Made by a program: the position numbers and the translations under genes. A DNA stretch of 64,000 nucleotides from Olsenella sp. An188. GTDB taxonomy: Bacteria; Actinomycetota; Coriobacteriia; Coriobacteriales; Atopobiaceae. The notes under the pieces are model-generated. The model had not been told where the DNA came from. It made no database searches and saw only the letters and a list, made by a program, of their open reading frames with translations. This document shows, piece after piece, positions 53,659 to 61,863 of the stretch. Each line of letters starts with the position of its first letter. Position 1 is the first letter of the stretch. The stretch is from contig NZ_NFKF01000001.1 in assembly GCF_002160255.1 (NCBI RefSeq), positions 496,001 through 560,000 on the forward strand, written 5' to 3'.

Positions 53659-55752
53659 GTGAGTCAGGAAGCATGGCAGGGATTCGTCGGCGGTAACTGG
53701 GAGCACGAGATCGACGTCCGCGACTTCATCCAGAAGAACTACACCCCCTATGACGGCGACGAGTCCTTCCTCGCCGGCCCCACCGAGAGCACCAAGACGC
53801 TCTGGGACGAGGTCATGGGCCTCTTTGCCAAGGAGCGCGAGGCCGGCGGCGTCCTGGACATGGACACCGACCTCGTCTCCACGATCGTCTCCCACCCCGC
53901 CGGCTACATCGACCAGCCGCTCGAGAAGATCGTGGGCCTGCAGACCGAGAAGCCCCTCAAGCGCGCCCTCATGGTCAACGGCGGCATCCGCATGGCCGTG
54001 GCCGCCTGCAAGCAGAACGGCTACGAGGTCGACCCCGAGATCGTCAACATCTACACCAACTACCGCAAGACGCACAACGCCGGCGTCTTTGACGTCTACA
54101 CGCCCGAGATGCGCGCGTGCCGTCACAGCCACATCATCACCGGCCTGCCCGACGCCTACGGCCGTGGCCGCATCATCGGCGACTACCGCCGCGTGGCCCT
54201 CTACGGCGTCGACCGCCTCATCGAGGAGAAGAAGGCCGAGCACGCTGGCACCCAGAAGACCATGAACGAGGCCACGATCCGTCACCGCGAGGAGCTCGCG
54301 GAGCAGATCCGCGCCCTCCAGGAGCTCAAGCAGCTCGGCAAGATCTACGGCATCGACATCTCCGGCCCGGCCAAGACCTTCCAGGAGGCCGTGCAGTGGC
54401 TCTACTTCGGCTACCTCGCCGCGGTCAAGGAGCAGAACGGCGCCGCCATGTCCATCGGCCGCAACTCCACCTTCCTGGACATCTACGCCGAGCGCGACCT
54501 CAAGGCCGGCATCATCACCGAGGCCGAGGCGCAGGAGATCATCGACCACCTGGTCATGAAGCTGCGCATGGTCAAGTTCGCCCGCACCCCCGAGTACAAC
54601 GAGCTGTTCTCCGGCGACCCGCAGTGGGTCACCGAGTCGCTCGGCGGCATGGGCGTCGACGGCCGCTCCATGGTCACCAAGACCGCCTTCCGCTACCTGC
54701 ACACCCTCGAGAACATGGGCACCAGCCCCGAGCCCAACCTCACGGTGCTCTGGTCCACGCGCCTTCCCGAGGCCTTCAAGCGCTACTGCGCCAAGATCTC
54801 CATCACCACGAGCTCCATCCAGTACGAGAACGACGACCTCATGCGCGTCTACCACGGCGACGACTACGCCATCGCGTGCTGCGTCTCCTCGATGCGCATC
54901 GGCAAGGAGATGCAGTTCTTCGGCGCCCGCGCCAACCTCGCCAAGTGCCTGCTCTACGCCATCAACGGCGGCCGTGACGAGAAGACCGGAGAGCAGGTCG
55001 GCCCGAAGTTCCGCCCGGTCGAGGGCGACTACCTCGACTACGACGACGTGGTCGAGAAGTTCCGTGACATGATGGGCTGGCTCGCCGGCGTCTATGTCAA
55101 CGCGCTCAACATCATCCACTACATGCACGACAAGTACTGCTACGAGCGCCTGCAGATGGCCCTGCACGACGAGCACGTGCACCGCTGGTTCGCCACGGGC
55201 ATCGCCGGCCTCTCCGTCGTGGCCGACTCGCTCTCCGCGATCAAGTACGCCAAGGTCAAGGTCGTCCGCGACGAGACCGGCCTCGTGACCGACTACCAGG
55301 TCGAGGGCGACTTCCCCAAGTACGGCAACGACGACGACCGCGTCGACCAGATCGCCCACGACGTCGTCGAGGTCTTCATGAAGTTCGTGCGCGAGACCGA
55401 CACCTACCGCAACTCGGTGCCCACGACCTCCATCCTCACGATCACCTCGAACGTGGTCTACGGCAACGCCACCGGCAACACGCCCGACGGCCGTCGCGCC
55501 GGCGAGCCCTTCGCCCCCGGCGCCAACCCGATGCACCGCCGCGACACCCACGGCGCCGTGGCGTCGCTCGCCTCCGTCGCCAAGCTCCCGTTCAAGGACG
55601 CCCAGGACGGCATCTCCAACACGTTCTCCATCGTGCCCAACGCGCTCGGCAAGGAGGGCGAGGTCATGTTCGGCGAGCTCGACCTCGACGCCCTGGGCGT
55701 TGACGTGGACATCCAGATCGAGAACCCCGCGCCCGACTGCGGCTGCTGCTAG
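53659..55752 (+). CDS. pflB: Pyruvate formate-lyase, catalytic part without the glycyl-radical domain
   Basis: 697 residues from GTG 53659. Converts pyruvate and CoA to acetyl-CoA and formate. The catalytic cysteine pair is Cys407-Cys408 ([11 protein letters not shown]), as in E. coli 418-419. The similarity runs through [16 protein letters not shown], then stops. Standard PFL continues with a glycyl-radical domain ending RVSGYAVRF, but here the protein ends in a new tail [13 protein letters not shown] with three cysteines. The missing domain is encoded by the next gene. Sum of both products (780) equals a full PFL. Two hairpins separate the genes. Confidence 0.95.
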   Translation: MSQEAWQGFVGGNWEHEIDVRDFIQKNYTPYDGDESFLAGPTESTKTLWDEVMGLFAKEREAGGVLDMDTDLVSTIVSHPAGYIDQPLEKIVGLQTEKPLKRALMVNGGIRMAVAACKQNGYEVDPEIVNIYTNYRKTHNAGVFDVYTPEMRACRHSHIITGLPDAYGRGRIIGDYRRVALYGVDRLIEEKKAEHAGTQKTMNEATIRHREELAEQIRALQELKQLGKIYGIDISGPAKTFQEAVQWLYFGYLAAVKEQNGAAMSIGRNSTFLDIYAERDLKAGIITEAEAQEIIDHLVMKLRMVKFARTPEYNELFSGDPQWVTESLGGMGVDGRSMVTKTAFRYLHTLENMGTSPEPNLTVLWSTRLPEAFKRYCAKISITTSSIQYENDDLMRVYHGDDYAIACCVSSMRIGKEMQFFGARANLAKCLLYAINGGRDEKTGEQVGPKFRPVEGDYLDYDDVVEKFRDMMGWLAGVYVNALNIIHYMHDKYCYERLQMALHDEHVHRWFATGIAGLSVVADSLSAIKYAKVKVVRDETGLVTDYQVEGDFPKYGNDDDRVDQIAHDVVEVFMKFVRETDTYRNSVPTTSILTITSNVVYGNATGNTPDGRRAGEPFAPGANPMHRRDTHGAVASLASVAKLPFKDAQDGISNTFSIVPNALGKEGEVMFGELDLDALGVDVDIQIENPAPDCGCC

Positions 55753-55762
55753 CGACCCCAAG

Positions 55763-55830
55763 TGACTCAGAGGGGGCCGTCCCCTTCTGAGTCAGACGAC
55801 CCAAGCGCGGGGAGGGACGCCCCTCCCCGC
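55763..55830 (+). promoter_or_regulatory. Two consecutive strong hairpins between the halves of pyruvate formate-lyase
   Basis: TGACTCAGAGGGGG (55763-55776) pairs with CCCCTTCTGAGTCA (55781-55794), with one G-U pair and the 4-base loop CCGT. GCGGGGAGGG (55807-55816) pairs with CCCTCCCCGC (55821-55830) around ACGC. Neither has a U-tract. The second ends just before the GAGAAAGGA ribosome site. They may set the ratio of the two proteins by mRNA processing or partial termination. Confidence 0.8.
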
Positions 55831-55848
55831 ATCGAGAAAGGAACCGAC

Positions 55849-56100
55849 ATGACCACCGCCACCGTTGCTCCCGAGCAGGTCGACAACCTCGTCAACATGA
55901 TCGACGGCTACGTCGAGGAGGGCGGCCACCACCTCAACGTCAACGTCTTCACCAAGGAGACGCTGCTTGACGCCCAGGCCCACCCCGAGAAGTACCCGCA
56001 GCTCACCATCCGCGTCTCCGGCTACGCCGTGAAGTTCAACTCCCTCACCAAGAAGCAGCAGGACGACGTCATCTCCCGCACGTTCCACGAGTCGATGTAG
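55849..56100 (+). CDS. Stand-alone glycyl-radical domain of pyruvate formate-lyase
   Basis: 83 residues, ATG 55849 behind GAGAAAGGA. It is the C-terminal domain of [23 protein letters not shown], then [20 protein letters not shown] with the radical Gly58. E. coli GrcA (YfiD) is a spare domain that repairs oxygen-cut PFL, but there the enzyme still has its own domain. Here the upstream enzyme has none, so this small protein appears obligatory. It lies 96 bp after pflB and about 137 bp before the activase gene. Confidence 0.93.
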   Translation: MTTATVAPEQVDNLVNMIDGYVEEGGHHLNVNVFTKETLLDAQAHPEKYPQLTIRVSGYAVKFNSLTKKQQDDVISRTFHESM

Positions 56101-56123
56101 CGTCAACCTGACCTGTTAGTCGG

Positions 56124-56198
56124 GCCCGCCCGGCGTTCGCACGCAAAGTGCTTCGCGCGTAGCGCTCAGAAACTTTGCTTAGCGAATGCCGGGTGGGC
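56124..56198 (+). promoter_or_regulatory. Long G-U containing hairpin upstream of the activase gene
   Basis: GCCCGCCCGGCGTTCGC (56124-56140) pairs with GCGAATGCCGGGTGGGC (56182-56198) in RNA through 17 base pairs, two of them G-U. Inside the loop GCAAAG pairs with CTTTGC. TGTTTC follows, so it could terminate or attenuate between the radical-domain gene and the activase gene. Confidence 0.75.
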
Positions 56199-56237
56199 TG
56201 TTTCAGCCGAGGGGTCGTTACAGGACGGGAGTGGAAC

Positions 56238-57062
56238 GTGGCGGATGTGACGATGGGTACCGAGGGAGTGGCCCGTGACGGGGACGTCGTGGGGAGGGTG
56301 CACTCGATCGAGACGTTCGGGACGGTGGACGGCCCCGGGACGCGCCTGGTGGTCTTCTGCCAGGGCTGCCCGATGCGCTGCCTCTACTGCCACAACCCCG
56401 ACACCTGGGAGTTCTGCCGCGCAGACGGCTCCGGCCCCGGCACGAGCGTGAGCGTCGCCGAGATTCTCGAGAAGTTCGAGCGCAACCGCCCCTTCTACCG
56501 GCGAGGTGGCATCACGGTCACGGGTGGCGAGCCGATGGCGCAGCCCGACTTCGTGGCCGCGCTCTTCCGCGCCGCACACGCCGCGCCCGCCGGGCGCATC
56601 CACACCTGCCTGGACACGAGCGGCGCCACGTTCTCCGCCGCCGGAGCCGCGCGCTTCTCGGCGCTGCTCGACGAGTGCGACCTCGTGCTTCTCGACATCA
56701 AGACGTCGGACGCGGAGGGGCATGAGCGGCTCTGCGGGCTGCCCGCGAGCCACGCCCGCGAGCTCGGGGACGAGCTGGCGCGCCGGAACGTCCCCACGGT
56801 GATCCGCCACGTCGTGGTCCCCGGGATCACGGACGGCGAGGATGAGGTCGCCGAGGTGGGCCGCATCATCGGCGACTGGGACAACGTCGTGGGGCTCGAC
56901 CTGCTCCCCTACCACACGCTCGGCCGCGCCAAGTACCAGAACCTCGGCATCGAGTACCCCCTCGAGGGGGTGAAGGCGATGGAGCCCGCGCGCGCCAAGG
57001 AGCTGCGGCGCGTGGCGCTTCTCGCCCGTGCGAAAAGGCGGGCGGAGCGCGGGGCCAGATAG
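56238..57062 (+). CDS. pflA: Pyruvate formate-lyase activating enzyme
   Basis: 274 residues. The GTG at 56238 follows GGGAGTGGAAC and keeps the family start VGRVHSIETFGTVDGPGTRL close to the N-terminus; a longer start exists at 56175 with no clear ribosome site. Radical SAM cysteines are Cys44, Cys48 and Cys51 (CPMRCLYC), with an extra Cys41. GGITVTGGEPMAQPDF binds S-adenosylmethionine. It abstracts hydrogen from the glycine of PFL, here on a separate protein. The C-terminus reads DLLPYHTLGRAKYQNLGIEY, typical of PflA. Clustering with pflB and the radical domain gives a complete system. Confidence 0.95.
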   Translation: MADVTMGTEGVARDGDVVGRVHSIETFGTVDGPGTRLVVFCQGCPMRCLYCHNPDTWEFCRADGSGPGTSVSVAEILEKFERNRPFYRRGGITVTGGEPMAQPDFVAALFRAAHAAPAGRIHTCLDTSGATFSAAGAARFSALLDECDLVLLDIKTSDAEGHERLCGLPASHARELGDELARRNVPTVIRHVVVPGITDGEDEVAEVGRIIGDWDNVVGLDLLPYHTLGRAKYQNLGIEYPLEGVKAMEPARAKELRRVALLARAKRRAERGAR

Positions 57063-57068
57063 ACGGCG

Positions 57069-57105
57069 GAGGGGCCGGACAGCCAGCGCGGCTGCCCGGC
57101 CCCTC
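57069..57105. terminator. Bidirectional hairpin between convergent genes
   Basis: GAGGGGCCGG (57069-57078) pairs with CCGGCCCCTC (57096-57105), with inner CAGCC/GGCTG and one mismatch. On the plus strand TCCTTCTCT follows. It separates pflA from the lipoprotein gene. Confidence 0.7.
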
Positions 57106-57124
57106 GTCCTTCTCTGCCGCCCTG

Positions 57125-58081
57125 CTAGGCGGCGGGCGTGAAGGTGTAGCTCGCGGCCTCCTCGCCGCTCGTGGAGAGCTGGCGGCCCTCGAGCGTGATG
57201 CTGCTCACCGAGAGCACGTCCACGCCCTCCGGGAGCGCGTAGGACGTCGAGCCGTCCGTGCGCGCGCTCTGCATCAGGCTCGAGCCGGCGGAGGGGTCGC
57301 TCGCGTCAAAGACGACCATGTCGGTCCCGTCTGCGAGATGCAGGGTCACGAGGTCGTCGACGAACTGGCCGGACTCCGTGTCGACGCTCGTGCTGAGCGC
57401 GAGCCCGAGCGGGCCGAGCGTCGCCGTGGCGGCGTCACCGTCCGTGAAGTGGCGAGCCCCGAGGACCTTGGACGGCACCACGAGCTCGGTCGAGGCCGTG
57501 CCGGAGCCGCCTCCCGTGGCGTTCTCGTCATGCCAGAGCAGCTGCCAGCTGAGTCCGCCGACGACCTCGTCGGTCGAGCGGGCGTCGAAGTAGATGGTCC
57601 CGGTGAGCGCGTCATCCGTGGAGGCGTCGGCGTCGTAGGTGCAGACCAGGTTGGGACGCCCGTCGGTCGCGGTGCGCATCTGCAGGTCGTCGAGGCCCGC
57701 GTCCGTGCCGAGCGCAAGCCTGCCGTCATCTCCGCGCAGGGCGGCGACGGGCCCGCGCAGCGTGTACGCGGCCCTGCCGAAGCCGCCCTCGTCCACGACC
57801 AGCGTGTCAATCGTCAGCGTGTAGCCGTCAGCACCCACCGCCGTGCCCACCTCCTCGGTCGCCGCGGAAACGTCGGTCGGGTCGACGAGCTCGGGGGCGG
57901 AGGCCGGCGCGTCGCCCTGCTGGCCCACGGCGTCGTCGGCCGGCTGCTCGGCCGCCGGCTGGTCAGCGCCCTCCTGCTGCACGCCGCACCCCGTGAGCGC
58001 AACCGTCGCGCCTGACGTGGCGATCAGCGCCGTTGCGGCGAGCGCCCCGAACCGGAGCCATCCCCTAGATGCCCTTGCCAC
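57125..58081 (-). CDS. Secreted lipoprotein of unknown function
   Basis: 318 residues from GTG 58081, behind GGGAGGGTGCG. The signal helix is followed by the lipobox ALTGC (Cys32), so it is exported and lipid-anchored. A low-complexity Gln/Ala/Asp linker (about 34-65) follows. The rest is beta-rich, with TLTIDTLVVDEGGFGRAAYT near the start and ITLEGRQLSTSGEEAASYTF at the end; it looks like an immunoglobulin-like or DUF4179-type domain. I do not recognise the family. It lies 106 bp downstream of the DAHP synthase gene on the same strand, but no functional link is evident. Confidence 0.75.
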   Translation of the reverse strand: MARASRGWLRFGALAATALIATSGATVALTGCGVQQEGADQPAAEQPADDAVGQQGDAPASAPELVDPTDVSAATEEVGTAVGADGYTLTIDTLVVDEGGFGRAAYTLRGPVAALRGDDGRLALGTDAGLDDLQMRTATDGRPNLVCTYDADASTDDALTGTIYFDARSTDEVVGGLSWQLLWHDENATGGGSGTASTELVVPSKVLGARHFTDGDAATATLGPLGLALSTSVDTESGQFVDDLVTLHLADGTDMVVFDASDPSAGSSLMQSARTDGSTSYALPEGVDVLSVSSITLEGRQLSTSGEEAASYTFTPAA

Positions 58082-58187
58082 CGCACCCTCCCTCGGACGG
58101 GGCCCGCGGCCCGACTTCCCGGACACCCCTATCGTACCCCTTGCGGACACGGCCCGAGGATCTTCTCGCCAGGCGTGCGTGCGCCGC

Positions 58188-59216
58188 CTACGAGCGCTCC
58201 GCGATCTCCAGCACCAGACGCTCGGTCTTCTCCCAGCCGATGCAGGCGTCGGTGATGGACTGGCCGTACGTTCCGCCGCCCACGGGCTGGTTGCCGTCCA
58301 CGAGGTAGGACTCGACCATGAAGCCGCGCACGAGGCGCCCGATGGCGTCCGAGCGGCGCACCGAGTCCATGACCTCGTGGCAGATCCTGATCTGCTGGAA
58401 CGGGCGCTTGCCGGAGTTGTCGTGGTTGCAGTCGATGACGACGGCGGGGTTCTCGAAGCTCGCCAAGGTGTACTTCTCTGCCAGGCGCTCAAGGTACTCG
58501 TAGTGGTAGTTGGGGTAGTTGATGCCGTCCAGGCCCACGTAGCCGCGCAGCACCGCGTGCGCGAGCGGATTGCCCGTCGTCGAGACCTCCCAGTTGCGGA
58601 AGATGAAGGTCTGCGGCTGCTGGGCGGCGTAGATCGAGTTGAGCATGACGTCGGTCGAGCCGCCCGTTGGGTTCTTCATGCCCACCGGCATGGGCACGCC
58701 GGAGGCGACGAGGCGGTGCTCCTGGTTCTCGACGGAGCGCGCGCCGACCGCGATGTAGGCCAGCAGGTCGATGAGGTACTGGTAGTTGGTGGGGTAGAGC
58801 ATCTCGTCGGCGGTGAAGAGGCCCGTCTCCTCCACCACGCGCAGGTGCATGTGGCGAATTGCCTTGACGCCCTCGAGCAGGTCGTCGCCGGCCTCGGGGT
58901 TGGGGTTGTGCAGCAGGCCCTTGTAGCCGATGCCCTTGGTGCGCGGCTTGTTGGTGTAGACTCGCGGAACCACGACGAGCTTGTCCGAGACCCGCTCGGC
59001 CAGGGCGGCGAGGCGCGTCGCGTAGTCAAGCACGGAGTCCTCGCGGTCGGCGGAGCATGGGCCGATGATGAGCAGGCGCCGGGGGTCCTCGCCGGAGAGC
59101 ACCGCGGCCACGCGCGCGTCAAACTCCTCCTTGCGCCGAGCCATCTCGTCCGAGAGCGGCATCTCGGCACGGATGTCCTTGGGGATGGGCAGAAGGCGCT
59201 TGAACTTCATTGACAT
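58188..59216 (-). CDS. aroF: 3-deoxy-7-phosphoheptulonate (DAHP) synthase, class I
   Basis: 342 residues, ATG 59216 behind GGAGGAAACC. First step of aromatic amino-acid synthesis from phosphoenolpyruvate and erythrose-4-phosphate. Family motifs: LLIIGPCSADREDSVLDYA, PRVYTNKPRTKGIGYKGL, GARSVENQEHRLVASG, PVGMKNPTGG and VIDCNHDNSGK with metal-binding residues. It ends with SITDACIGWEKTERLV. It belongs to the AroF/AroG/AroH group; which feedback type cannot be told. The upstream gap holds repeat cluster C2 and no leader peptide was seen. Confidence 0.95.
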   Translation of the reverse strand: MSMKFKRLLPIPKDIRAEMPLSDEMARRKEEFDARVAAVLSGEDPRRLLIIGPCSADREDSVLDYATRLAALAERVSDKLVVVPRVYTNKPRTKGIGYKGLLHNPNPEAGDDLLEGVKAIRHMHLRVVEETGLFTADEMLYPTNYQYLIDLLAYIAVGARSVENQEHRLVASGVPMPVGMKNPTGGSTDVMLNSIYAAQQPQTFIFRNWEVSTTGNPLAHAVLRGYVGLDGINYPNYHYEYLERLAEKYTLASFENPAVVIDCNHDNSGKRPFQQIRICHEVMDSVRRSDAIGRLVRGFMVESYLVDGNQPVGGGTYGQSITDACIGWEKTERLVLEIAERS

Positions 59217-59360
59217 GCAGGTTTCCTCCGTCTTACTCGCTGGCGTGCCCGTATAGTATCGCGCGGGGCCGGCCGGGACAACGTCGTGGGTTGGTAGGAC
59301 TTATTCACGTAACGCAGGGACGACGGACCCCGCGCCCGCGTCACCGACGCATGGCCTCGC

Positions 59361-59447
59361 GTGCAATTTGCGCCTTCAGTCCATGAGAGCGCGGTGCGCG
59401 TGCGCAGTTTGGCCCCTCGTTTCATGGATCGAAGGGGCCAATTGCAC
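59361..59447. repeat. Repeat family C, cluster 2
   Basis: Forward copies at 59361-59386 and 59402-59426, inverted copy at 59422-59447. The last two overlap and create a long hairpin, GCAGTTTGGCCCCTCG facing CGAAGGGGCCAATTGC. It lies in the 310-bp divergent gap between DAHP synthase and the dipeptidase. The rest of the gap (59217-59360) has GGTAGGACTTATTCACGTAA near 59295, which recalls the AT-richer core of cluster C1. No gene is supported. Confidence 0.85.
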
Positions 59448-59526
59448 AGCGGGGGCACCCGGGTCTGCGCGGCAAGCGGCCGCAAGCGCTACCATGGGAC
59501 GGACCGGCAACGCACAAGGAGGCACC

Positions 59527-60984
59527 ATGCCCTGCACAACCATTCTCGTAGGCAAGAAGGCGAGCTACGACGGCTCCACGATCGTGGCTCGCAACGAGGA
59601 CTCGTCCAACGGGGAGTTCTGCCCCAAGCGCTTCGCGGCGCGCCCCGCGCCCGCGGCGGGCTCCGTGTACCGCAGCGTGATCTCCCACCTCGAGATTGAG
59701 CTCCCGGATGGTGGCGTCCGCTACACCGCCATGCCCAACGCGGACCTCAAGGAGGGGCTCTGGGAGGAGGCGGGCTTCTCCGCGCACAACGTCGGGATGA
59801 GCGCCACGGAGACCATCACCTCCAACGAGCGCGTGCTCGCCGCCGACCCGCTCGTGCGCTACGACGAGAAGACCGGCACGCCCGGAGGCATCGGCGAGGA
59901 GGACATGGTCACGCTCGTGCTGCCGTACATGACGAGCGCCCGCGACGGAGTGCTGCGCCTCGGTGCGCTGCTCGAGCGCTACGGCACCTACGAGATGAAC
60001 GGCATCGCCTTCTCGGACGCGGACGAGATCTGGTGGATGGAGACCGTCGGCGGTCACCACTGGATCGCGCGCCGCGTGCCCGACGACTGCTACGTCACGA
60101 TGCCCAACCAGCTCGGCATCGACGACTTCGACCTTGACGACGCCTTCGGCGAGCAGGAGGAGAGCCTCTGCTCGGCCGACCTGCGCGAGTGGATGGCCGC
60201 TCACCACCTCGACCTGACGATCGGCGTCCGCGGCGGCCACTTCAACCCACGCGAGGCCTTCGGCAGCCACTCGGACTCCGACCACGTCTACAACACGCCG
60301 CGCGCCTGGGCCATGCAGCGCTTCCTCAACCCGCACGCGGGCCCCTGGGACAGCGCCGCGCCGGCTGACGACTTTGGCCCCGAGAGCGACTTCCTCCCCT
60401 GGTGTCGCGAGCCGGAGCGCAAGGTCACGATCGAGGACGTCAAGTACGCGCTCTCCCTGCACTACCAGGGTACGCCCTACGACCCCTACGGGACGGCCGG
60501 CAGCGAGTCGACCCGCGGAAGGTACCGCCCCATCGGCATCAACCGCAACAGCCAGCTCGCCGTGCTGCAGCTGCGGCCCGACGTCGCTCCCGAGCGCGCA
60601 GCACTGCAGTGGGTTGCCTACGGCTCCAACGCCTTCAACGCGCTCGTGCCCCTCTATGCCAACGTCGAGCAGACGCCGGCCTACCTCGAGGACACGACCA
60701 CCCGCGTGACCAGCGAGAACTTCTACTGGGCCAACCGCCTCGTCGCCGCGCTCGCAGACGCCGCCTACGGCGCGTGCCTGCCGCACGTGGAGCGCTACCA
60801 GGAGGCGCTCACGAGCCGCTGCGTCGCGCTGGTGCTTGAGTGCGACGAGAAGAACGGCGACCTCGCAGCCTGCAACCAGGCGATCGCCGACGAGTGCCGC
60901 CGCCAGACGGACGAGCTGCTCGACAAGGTCCTCTACGAGGCGAGCATGCGCATGAGAAACGGCTTCTCCCGCAGCGACAACTAG
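59527..60984 (+). CDS. pepD: C69 family dipeptidase
   Basis: 485 residues, ATG 59527 behind AAGGAGGCACC. An N-terminal-nucleophile hydrolase: MPCTTILVGKKASYDGSTIV places the catalytic cysteine at position 3, so removal of Met-Pro or activity without trimming must be assumed. ARNEDSSNGEF and GIAFSDADEIWWMETVGGHH are family marks. No signal peptide. It hydrolyses dipeptides in the cytosol, supporting amino-acid fermentation. It stands alone with a terminator at 61011-61052. Length fits Lactobacillus PepD. Confidence 0.93.
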   Translation: MPCTTILVGKKASYDGSTIVARNEDSSNGEFCPKRFAARPAPAAGSVYRSVISHLEIELPDGGVRYTAMPNADLKEGLWEEAGFSAHNVGMSATETITSNERVLAADPLVRYDEKTGTPGGIGEEDMVTLVLPYMTSARDGVLRLGALLERYGTYEMNGIAFSDADEIWWMETVGGHHWIARRVPDDCYVTMPNQLGIDDFDLDDAFGEQEESLCSADLREWMAAHHLDLTIGVRGGHFNPREAFGSHSDSDHVYNTPRAWAMQRFLNPHAGPWDSAAPADDFGPESDFLPWCREPERKVTIEDVKYALSLHYQGTPYDPYGTAGSESTRGRYRPIGINRNSQLAVLQLRPDVAPERAALQWVAYGSNAFNALVPLYANVEQTPAYLEDTTTRVTSENFYWANRLVAALADAAYGACLPHVERYQEALTSRCVALVLECDEKNGDLAACNQAIADECRRQTDELLDKVLYEASMRMRNGFSRSDN

Positions 60985-61010
60985 CGGGGGCGCGATTCCA
61001 TCGCACGAGG

Positions 61011-61052
61011 AGGCGTCCCGTCGGCCCGACACACCGGACCGACGGGACGCCT
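61011..61052 (+). terminator. Rho-independent-like terminator after dipeptidase gene
   Basis: AGGCGTCCCGTCGG and CCGACGGGACGCCT form a 14-bp perfect stem; TCTCT follows. Confidence 0.75.
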
Positions 61053-61078
61053 TCTCTGCAGGCTCTTCTCGGCCGGTG

Positions 61079-61130
61079 CTAGACCGTCATGCCGCCGTCG
61101 ACGGCCAGGACCTCGCCGGTCAACGTGATT
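61079..61130 (-). pseudogene. Remnant of a short-chain dehydrogenase gene
   Basis: The minus strand reads RITLTGEVLAVDGGMTV then TAG. This is the standard C-terminus of FabG-like short-chain dehydrogenases (TGxxLxVDGGxxx). Upstream of it the family match ends abruptly near 61130 and the sequence passes into the 3' end of the acetyltransferase gene. Only about 16 residues survive, so this is a deletion scar. Confidence 0.6.
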
Positions 61131-61169
61131 CGGCAGGCGCATGCAGGCTGACAGGGGCATCCGCGGCTG

Positions 61170-61784
61170 CTACCGGCCCTCGGCGGCGGCGCGCTCCACC
61201 TGTGCGAGCCGCTTCACGAGGTCGTCCTCCCCCACCTCGCGAATCACCCGGCACGGAACGCCCGCCGCGATCACGCCCGCGGGGACGTCCCGCGTGACGA
61301 CGCTCCCCGCGCCTATCACGCTCCCGTCGCCGATGGTGACGCCGCCGCAGACGGTCACGTTGGCCCCCAGCCAGACGTTGTCGCCGAGCGTGATGGGCGC
61401 GGAGGTCTGGATCCCCTCCGAGCGCTGGGCGGGGTGCACGGCATGTCCGGCGCAGGCGAGCACGCACCCCGGGGCGATGAAGGTGCCCACGCCCACGTGG
61501 ATGGGCGAGGTGTCCAGGAACGCGCAGTTGTAGTTGACGAGCGCGAATCCGTGAAAGTGGATGTTGAAGCCGTAGTCGCAGCGAAACGTCGGCTTGACCG
61601 TGGCGCGCGGGTGCCACGTCCCGAAGAGCTCCCCCAGGATGGCGGCGCGCCCCTCGAGGTCGGTCGGGTCGAGCTGGTTGAAGCGCCAGCACAGCCTCTG
61701 GGCGCGCGGCTGCAGGTCATTGGGCATGTCGAGGTAGCTCACGGCGTAGGGTGCGTCGGAGCGCATGAGGTCGAGCGCGGTCAT
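61170..61784 (-). CDS. Sugar O-acetyltransferase (maltose/galactoside acetyltransferase family)
   Basis: 204 residues from ATG 61784 (weak site GGACC; no better start). The left-handed beta-helix of hexapeptide repeats runs from about residue 70: FHGFALVNYNCAFLDTSPIH, then ITLGDNVWLGANVTVCGGVT. The catalytic His is in ACAGHAVHPAQR. N-terminal MRSDAPYAVSYLDMPNDLQP matches the Maa domain. It transfers acetyl from acetyl-CoA to sugars. It is followed by a dehydrogenase scar and preceded by the ADP-ribosylglycohydrolase gene on the same strand. Confidence 0.9.
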   Translation of the reverse strand: MTALDLMRSDAPYAVSYLDMPNDLQPRAQRLCWRFNQLDPTDLEGRAAILGELFGTWHPRATVKPTFRCDYGFNIHFHGFALVNYNCAFLDTSPIHVGVGTFIAPGCVLACAGHAVHPAQRSEGIQTSAPITLGDNVWLGANVTVCGGVTIGDGSVIGAGSVVTRDVPAGVIAAGVPCRVIREVGEDDLVKRLAQVERAAAEGR

Positions 61785-61863
61785 ACGGGTCCAATCGTCG
61801 GGCTCGGGCGGGGTGCCGGGTAGTCGGGCATGATTGTCGCACGTCAGAACGGCCGCGACCGCC

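Noticed and set aside
50114-53674. Minus-strand open frame of 1186 codons
   Set aside because: Antisense to GH3 and GtrA genes; repetitive Glu/Asp/His/Val composition typical of shadow frames.
53614-55761. Minus-strand open frame opposite pflB
   Set aside because: pflB on the plus strand has complete catalytic motifs; the antisense frame has no family features.
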